DNA from: CAIKLP01 sp965279595
GTDB taxonomy: Bacteria; Bacteroidota; Bacteroidia; Sphingobacteriales; Sphingobacteriaceae
NCBI GenBank assembly: GCA_965279595.1
Contig: OZ257246.1
Span: 1 to 64,000, forward strand
Direction: 5' to 3'
Length of the DNA: 64,000 nucleotides
The notes beneath the pieces are model-generated. The model saw only the letters and a program-made list of their open reading frames with translations. It ran no database searches and was not told the DNA's origin. The first letter of the stretch is position 1; each line of letters begins with the position of its first letter. Shown piece by piece: positions 53,401-62,400 of the stretch. The position numbers and the translations under genes were made by a program.

Positions 53401-56400
53401 ACTGTTTTAGTATCGTTGTTTGCAATCGGTGCATCATTAACTGGTGTTACGTTGATGATTAACGTTGCTGTATCACAAAGTGATGGAGTTCCATTATCAC
53501 AAACTTTATATGTTAAGGTATCCTTACCATTGTAGTTTGCATTTGGTGAATAACTATATGAACCATTTGCATTCAATGTAATTGTTCCGTGTGTTGTTGT
53601 GTTGATTGTTGAGAATGATAATACATCTCCTGCATCGATATCAGAATCGTTAGTGGCTACTGTTCCTGTTGTAGTGTTATCTTCTGTTACTGATTTAGTA
53701 TCGTTGTTTGCAATCGGTGCATCATTGCTTGGTGTTACGGTGATGATTAATGTTGCAGTATCACATAAACTTGGAGTTCCGTTATCACAAACTTTATATA
53801 CTAAAGTATCCTTACCATTGTAATTTGTGTTTGGAGTATATGAATATGTTCCGTTTGAATTGAATGTGATTGTTCCATTATTAGTAGAATCAATCATTGC
53901 AAAACTTAAACTATTTCCATCAATGTCTGAATCGTTTGTTGCAACTGTTCCTGTAGTTGTGATGTCTTCTGAAGTGGTATCTACATCATTCAAGGCAAGT
54001 GGTTTATCGTTACCTGGTGTGATGGTAATAATTAAGCTTGCAGTATCACATAAGCTTGGTGTACCATTATCACAAACTTTATATACTAAAGTATCCTTAC
54101 CATTATAGTTTGCATTTGGATTGTATGAATAAGTTCCATTACTATTTAAAGTAATTGTTCCATGAGTAGTTGAGCTAATTGTTGAGAATGATAATACATC
54201 GCCTGCATCAATATCAGAATCATTTGTGGCTACGGTTCCTGTTGCAGTGTTATCTTCTGTTGTTGATTTAGTATCGTTGATTGCGATTGGTGCGTCATTG
54301 CTTGGAGTTATAGTAATGATTAAGGTTGCAGTATCACATAAGCTTGGTGTTCCATTATCACAAACTTTATATACTAAAGTATCCTTACCATTATAGTTTG
54401 CATTTGGATTGTATGAATAAGTTCCATTACTATTTAAAGTAATTGTTCCATGAGAAGTTGTACTGATAGTTGCAAATGACAATACATCTCCTGCATCGAT
54501 ATCAGAATCGTTTGTTGCTACTGTTCCTGTTGCAGTGTTATCTTCTGTTACTGTTTTAGTATCGTTGTTTGCAATTGGTGCATCGTTGTTTGGAGTTACT
54601 GTGATGATTAAGGTTGCAGTATCACATAAGCTTGGTGTTCCATTATCACAAACTTTATATACTAATGTATCCTTACCATTGTAGTTTGCATTTGGTGAAT
54701 AACTATATGAACCATTTGCATTCAATGTTAAAGTTCCATGAGTTGTTGAACTTATTGTTGCAAATGATAACACATCTCCTGCATCAATATCTGAATCGTT
54801 TGTAGCTACCGTTCCAGTTGCAGTGTTATCTTCTGTTACTGTTTTAGTATCGTTGATTGCAATTGGTGCATCGTTGCTTGGAGTTACTGTGATGATTAAG
54901 GTTGCAGTATCACAAAGTGATGGAGTTCCATTATCACAAACTCTATAAGTTAAAGTATCCTTACCATTGTAGTTTGCATTTGGATTGTATGAATAGGTTC
55001 CAATACTATTTAAAGTAATTGTTCCGTGTGTAGTTGAACTTATTGTTGAGAAGCTTAATATATCTCCTGCATCAATATCTGAATCGTTTGTTGCTACCGT
55101 TCCTGTTGCTGTATTATCTTCTGTTACTGTTTTAGTATCGTTGTTTGCAATCGGTGCATCGTTAACTGGTGTTACGTTAATGATTACTTTTATGGTATCG
55201 AATCCTCCATGACCATCAGTAATTATTACCGTTGCTGTATCGATTCCTGAAGTATCTGCTTTTGGTGTATAGTTGAAACACAATACACTTGATCCAGAAC
55301 TGGTAGTTCCTAAATTACTTATTCCATTTATTGAACTGATTGAAACTGCATCACCTTCTGCATCCGTTGCTGTAATACATATTTCTACTGGAGTATCTTC
55401 TGGAGTATTTTTTCTGATTGTATCTGTTGATGCAATCGGTGCATCATTCATTGGAGTTACTGTGATGATTAATGTTGCAGTATCACAAAGTGAAGGTGAG
55501 CCATTATCACAAACTTTATATGTTAATGTATCCTTACCATTGTAGTTTGCATTTGGATTGTATGAATAAGTTCCATTACTATTTAAAGTAATTGTTCCGT
55601 GTGTAGTTGAACTGATGGTTGCAAAGCTTAACACATCGCCTGCATCAATATCTGAATCGTTCGTTGCTACGGTTCCTGTTGCAGTAATATCTTCTGTTAC
55701 TGTTTTAGTATCGTTGATTGCGATTGGTGCGTCGTTAACTGGTGTTACGTTAATGATTACTTTTATTGTATCGAATCCTCCATGACCATCAGTAATTATT
55801 ACCGTTGCTGTATCGATTCCTGAGGTATCTGCTTTTGGTGTATAGTTGAAACACAATACACTTGATCCAGAATTGGTATTTCCTAAATTACTTATTCCAT
55901 TTATTGAACTGATTGAAACTGCATCACCTTCTGCATCTGTTGCTGTAATACATATTTCTACTGGAGTATCTTCTGGAGTATTTTTTCTGATTGTATCTGT
56001 TGATGCAATTGGTGCATCATTCATTGGAGTTACTGTAATGATTAAGGTTGCAGTATCACAAAGTGATGGAGTTCCATTATCACAAACTCTATAAGTTAAA
56101 GTATCCTTACCATTATAGTTTGCATTTGGATTGTATGAATAGGTTCCATTACTATTTAAAGTAATTGTTCCATGCGTAGTTGAACTTATTGTTGCAAATG
56201 ATAATACATCTCCTGCATCAATATCTGAATCGTTTGTTGCTACCGTTCCAGTTGCAGTGTTATCTTCTGTTACTGTTTTCGTATCGTTGTTTGCAATCGG
56301 TGCATCATTACTTGGAGTTACTGTGATGATTAAGGTTGCAGTATCACAAAGTGATGGGGTTCCATTATCACAAACTCTATAAGTTAAAGTATCCTTACCA

Positions 56401-59400
56401 TTGTAGTTTGCATTTGGATTGTATGAATAAGTTCCATTACTATTCAATGTAATTGTTCCATGAGTAGTTGTATTGATTGTTGAGAATGACAATACATCTC
56501 CTAAATCAATATCAGAATCGTTAGTTGCTACCGTTCCATCTGCAGTGTTATCTTCTGTTACTGTTTTCGTATCGTTGTTTGCAATCGGTGCATCATTAAC
56601 TGGTGTTACGTTAATGATTACTTTTATGGTATCGAATCCTCCATGACCATCAGTAATTATTACCGTTGCTGTATCGATTCCTGAGGTGTCTGATTTTGGT
56701 GTATAGTTAAAACACAATACACTTGATCCAGAACTGGTAGTTCCTAAATTACTTATTCCATTTATTGAACTGATTGAAACTGCATCACCTTCTGCATCTG
56801 TTGCTGTAATACATATTTCTACTGGAGTATCTTCTGGAGTATTTTTTCTTAAGGTATCTGTTGATGCAATTGGTGCATCATTCATTGGAGTTACTGTGAT
56901 GATTAAGGTTGCAGTATCACATAAGCTTGGTGTTCCATTATCACAAACTTTATATGTTAAGGTATCCTTACCATTGTAGTTTGCATTTGGATTGTATGAA
57001 TAAGTTCCATTACTATTTAAAGTAATTGTACCATGAGTAGTTGTACTGATAGTTGCAAATGACAATACATCACCTGCATCAATATCTGAATCATTTGTAG
57101 CTACGGTTCCTGTTGCAGTGTTATCTTCTGTTACTGTTTTAGTATCGTTGTTTGCAATTGGTGCATCGTTGCTTGGAGTTACTGTGATGATTAATGTTGC
57201 AGTATCACAAAGTGATGGAGTTCCATTATCACAAACTCTATAAGTTAAAGTATCCTTACCATTGTAGTTTGCATTTGGTGTATAACTATATGAACCATTT
57301 ACATTCAATGTTAAAGTTCCATGAGTAGTTGAACTTATTGTTGAGAAGCTTAATATATCTCCTGCATCAATATCTGAATCGTTTGTTGCTACCGTTCCTG
57401 TTGCTGTATTATCTTCTGTTACTGATTTAGTATCGTTGTTTGCAATCGGTGCATCATTAACTGGTGTTACGTTAATGATTACTTTTATGGTATCAAATCC
57501 ACCATGACCATCAGTAATTATTACCGTTGCTGTATCGATTCCTGAGGTGTCTGATTTTGGTGTATAGTTAAAACACAATACACTTGATCCAGAACTGGTA
57601 GTTCCTAAATTACTTATTCCATTTATTGAACTGATTGAAACTGCATCACCTTCTGCATCTGTTGCTGTAATACATATTTCTACTGGAGTATCTTCTGGAG
57701 TATTTTTTCTTAAGGTATCTGTTGATGCAATTGGTGCATCATTCATTGGAGTTACTGTAATGATTAAGGTTGCAGTATCACATAAACTTGGTGTTCCATT
57801 ATCACAAACTTTATATACTAAAGTATCCTTACCATTATAGTTTGCATTTGGTGAATAACTATATGAACCATTTGCATTCAATGTAATTGTTCCGTGTGTA
57901 GTTGAACTTATTGTTGCAAATGATAATACATCTCCTGCATCAATATCTGAATCGTTTGTAGCTACCGTTCCAGTTGCAGTGTTATCTTCTGATACTGTTT
58001 TAGTATCGTTGTTTGCAATCGGTGCATCATTAACTGGTGTTACGTTGATGATTACTTTTATGGTATCGAATCCTCCATGACCATCAGTAATTATTACCGT
58101 TGCTGTATCGATTCCTGAGGTATCTGCTTTTGGTGTATAGTTAAAACACAATACACTTGATCCAGAATTGGTAGTTCCTAAATTACTTATTCCATTTATT
58201 GAACTGATTGAAACTGCATCACCTTCTGCATCTGTTGCTGTAATACATATTTCTACTGGAGTATCTTCTGGAGTATTTTTTCTTAAGGTATCTGTTGATG
58301 CAATTGGTGCATCATTCATTGGAGTTACTGTGATGATTAAGGTTGCAGTATCACATAAGCTTGGTGTTCCATTATCACAAACTTTATATGTTAAGGTATC
58401 CTTACCATTGTAGTTTGCGTTTGGATTGTATGAATAAGTTCCATTACTATTTAAAGTAATTGTACCATGAGTAGTTGTACTGATAGTTGCAAATGACAAT
58501 ACATCACCTGCATCAATATCTGAATCATTTGTTGCTACGGTTCCTGTTGCAGTATTATCTTCTGTTACTGTTTTAGTATCGTTGTTTGCAATTGGTGCAT
58601 CATTAACTGGTGTTACGTTAATGATTACTTTTATGGTATCGAATCCGCCATGACCATCAGTAATTATTACCGTTGCTGTATCGATTCCTGAGGTATCTGA
58701 TTTTGGTGTATAGTTGAAACACAATACACTTGATCCAGAATTGGTATTTCCTAAATTACTTATTCCATTTATTGAACTGATTGAAACTGCATCACCTTCT
58801 GCATCTGTTGCAGTAATACATATTTCTACTGGAGTATCTTCTGGAGTATTTTTTCTGATTGTATCTGTTGATGCAATTGGTGCATCATTCATTGGAGTTA
58901 CTGTGATGATTAATGTTGCAGTATCACAAAGTGAAGGCGAGCCATTATCACAAACTTTATATGTTAAAGTATCCTTACCATTATAGTTTGCATTTGGATT
59001 GAATGAATAAGTTCCATTACTATTTAAAGTAATTGTTCCATGAGTAGTTGAACTTATTGTTGAGAATGACAATACATCTCCTAAATCAATATCAGAATCG
59101 TTTGATGCTACTGTTCCTGTTGCAGTGTTATCTTCTGTTACTGTTTTAGTATCGTTGTTTGCGATTGGTGCATCATTGCTTGGAGTTACGGTGATGATTA
59201 AGGTTGCAGTATCACAAAGTGAAGGTGTTCCATTATCACAAACTTTATATGTTAATGTATCCTTACCATTATAGTTTGTGTTTGGTAAATAACTATATGA
59301 ACCATTTGCATTCAATGTTAAAGTTCCATGCGTAGTTGAACTTATAGTTGCAAAGCTTAACACATCTCCTGCATCAATATCAGAATCGTTAGAAGCTACT

Positions 59401-62400
59401 GTTCCAGTTGCTGTGTTATCTTCTGTTACTGTTTTAGTATCGTTGTTTGCAATTGGTGCATCGTTGCTTGGAGTTACTGTGATGATTAATGTTGCAGTAT
59501 CACAAAGTGATGGAGTTCCATTATCACAAACTCTATAAGTTAAAGTATCCTTACCATTGTAGTTTGCATTTGGATTGTATGAATAGGTTCCATTACTATT
59601 TAAAGTAATTGTACCATGAGTAGTTGTACTGATAGTTGAGAATGACAATACATCTCCATCTACATCAGAATCATTTGTGGCAACTGTTCCTGTTGCTATT
59701 CCATCTTCATTTGTAGTTTTAATATCATTATTTGCAATTGGTGCATCATTTACTGAATTGATATTAATAATTACCCTTGCAGTATCACAAATAATTGGAT
59801 TTCCACTATCACATAACTTATATAAAAATGTATCTAAACCGTTGTAAAAAGAATTAGGTGTATAAGTGAATGTACCATCAGAACTTAAATTCAAAACACC
59901 ATGACTAACATTTTCCAGTAAACTAACATTCAAAGTCCCATCAACATCATAGTCGTTTGTGATAACGTTTGCAAATTTTGTAGTGTTTTCTAATGTACCA
60001 AATGCATCGTCAATTGCAACCGGAGCATCATTAATTGGATTAACAGTAATAATTAATAAACCTGTATCACATGCAGATGGACTACCATTGTCACAAACAA
60101 CATAAACTAATGTATCATTCCCAAAGTAATTTGCATTTGGTGTGTAACTATAACTACCATTTGTATTTACTGAAACTGTTCCATTTAAAGTACTTCTTAA
60201 AACACTAGCAGATAAAATTCCATTCTCAATATCAGTATCATTGCTGATTAAATTTCCAGAAGCAGAATTATCTTCATTAATATTCTTCAAATCAGTATTG
60301 GCAATTGGTGGATTATTGAAAGGAGTGATAATAATTTGAATTGCATTGCTTTCGAAATCTAAACATCCTCCTGAGCTTACTAATCTTTTGTACCATGTAG
60401 TATTTGAAATTGAACTTGGATTATAATCCCTTCCGTTTGCTCCCGATATTAAAGTAAATCCAGAACTTGAACTTACTGTCGATTTATACCATTTATAAGT
60501 ATATAATTCATCCCCTCCAATAGGTGTGGTACCCACAATATTTCCTGGATCACCATTTACATAAAATGTACTTGGACTTGGTGTGGTTATACTATTATTA
60601 GATATCACTGGATTAACTGTTACTGTCACCGCTTTTCCAGTGTTGGTTAAGTTCTCACATTTTTCAGTTCCTGATACTGTTACATAATAGGTAGTAGTAG
60701 CAGTTAAACTTGCAGTTGTATAATTTGCTCCTGTCGATAATAAATTGGTTAATGCTGCATCACTATACCATTTGTAAACTGCTGATGTAATTCCTGTTGA
60801 ACTTGCAGATAAACTTGTTGTAGTATTTGCACAAATGGTTGTTCCTGCTGTTGTAATATCTGATTCTGTTGCAGCTGGCGTAATTACAATTTGTATTGCT
60901 GTTGAACTATTAATTGTTAAACATGCACCTGATGTTACATTTCTTCTGAACCAAGTTGTTGCAGATATTGTTGATGGATCATATGATATAGCTGTTGCTC
61001 CTGAGATATCTGTAAATCCAGTTGTTCCACTTGTTGTTGATGATTGCCATTGATATGTATAAACTCCACTTCCACCTGTTGGTGTTGATCCAACAATGTT
61101 TGATGGATTACCACTTGCACAAAATGTAGTAGTGCCTGGTGCTGTTAATGTATTTGCTCCAACAATTGGTTGAACAGTTACTGTTACTGCTTTTCCTGTG
61201 TTTGTTAAGTTCTCACATTTTTCAGTTCCAGATACTGTTACATAAAATGTTGTTGTTACAGTTAAACTTGCAGTTGTATAATTTGCTCCTGTCGATAATA
61301 AATTTGTTAATGCTGCATCACTATACCATTTGTAAACTGCTGATGTTATTCCTGTTGAACTAGCGGATAATGATGCAGTGGTGTTTGCACAAATGGTTGC
61401 TCCTGCTGTTGTAATATCTGATGCTGTTGCTCTTGGTGTAACTGTTACTGTTACTGCTTTTCCTGTGTTCGTTAAGTTCTCACATTTTTCTGTGCCTGAT
61501 ACGGTTACATAAAAAGTAGTAGTAGCAGTTAAACTTGCAGTCGTATAATTTGCTCCTGTCGATAATAAATTTGTTAATGCTGCATCACTATACCATTTGT
61601 AAACAGCTGATGTTATTCCAGCTGATGATGCTGATAAACTTGTTGTAGTATTTGCACAAATGGTTGCTCCTGCTGCTGTGATATCTGATGCTGTTGCTCT
61701 TGGTGTTACAGTTACTGTTACTGCTTTTCCAGTGTTAGTTAAGTTCTCACATTTTTCAGTGCCAGATACAGTTACATAATAGGTAGTAGTTGCAGTTAAA
61801 CTTGCAGTTGTATAATTTGCTCCTGTCGATAATAAATTTGTTAATGCTGCATCACTATACCATTTGTAAACTGCTGATGTTATTCCAGTTGAACTTGCAG
61901 ATAAACTTGTTGTCGTGTTTGCACAAATGGTTGCCCCTGCTGCTGTAATATCAGAGGCTGTTGCAGCTGGTGTAATTATTATTTGTACCGCTGTTGAACT
62001 ATTAATTGTTAAACATGCACCTGATGTTACATTTCTTCTGAACCAAGTTGTTGCAGATATAGTTGATGGATCATACGAAATAGATGTTGCTCCTGAGATA
62101 TCTGTAAATCCAGTTGTTCCACTTGTTGTTGATGATTGCCATTGATATGCATAAACTCCACTTCCACCTGTTGGTGTTGATCCAACAATGTTTGATGGAT
62201 TACCACTTGCACAAAATGTAGTAGTGCCCGGTGCTGTTAATGTATTTGCTGCAACAATTGGTTGAACAGTTACTGTTACTGATTTTCCAGTGTTAGTTAA
62301 GTTCTCACATTTTTCAGTTCCAGATACGGTTACATAATAGGTAGTAGTGGCAGTTAAACTTGCTGTAGTATAATTTGCTCCTGTCGATAATAAATTTGTT

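Noticed and set aside
39360..59450. A regular ~288-base periodicity that could be mistaken for a CRISPR or satellite array
   Set aside because: The periodic units are in frame, codon-structured and encode a known protein repeat; there are no short repeats with unique spacers.
60627..60629. GTG as a possible start of the giant protein
   Set aside because: It lies in the middle of a KAVTVTVNP strand of an Ig-like domain. The frame upstream is open to the window edge and repeats the same domains, so it is an internal valine codon.
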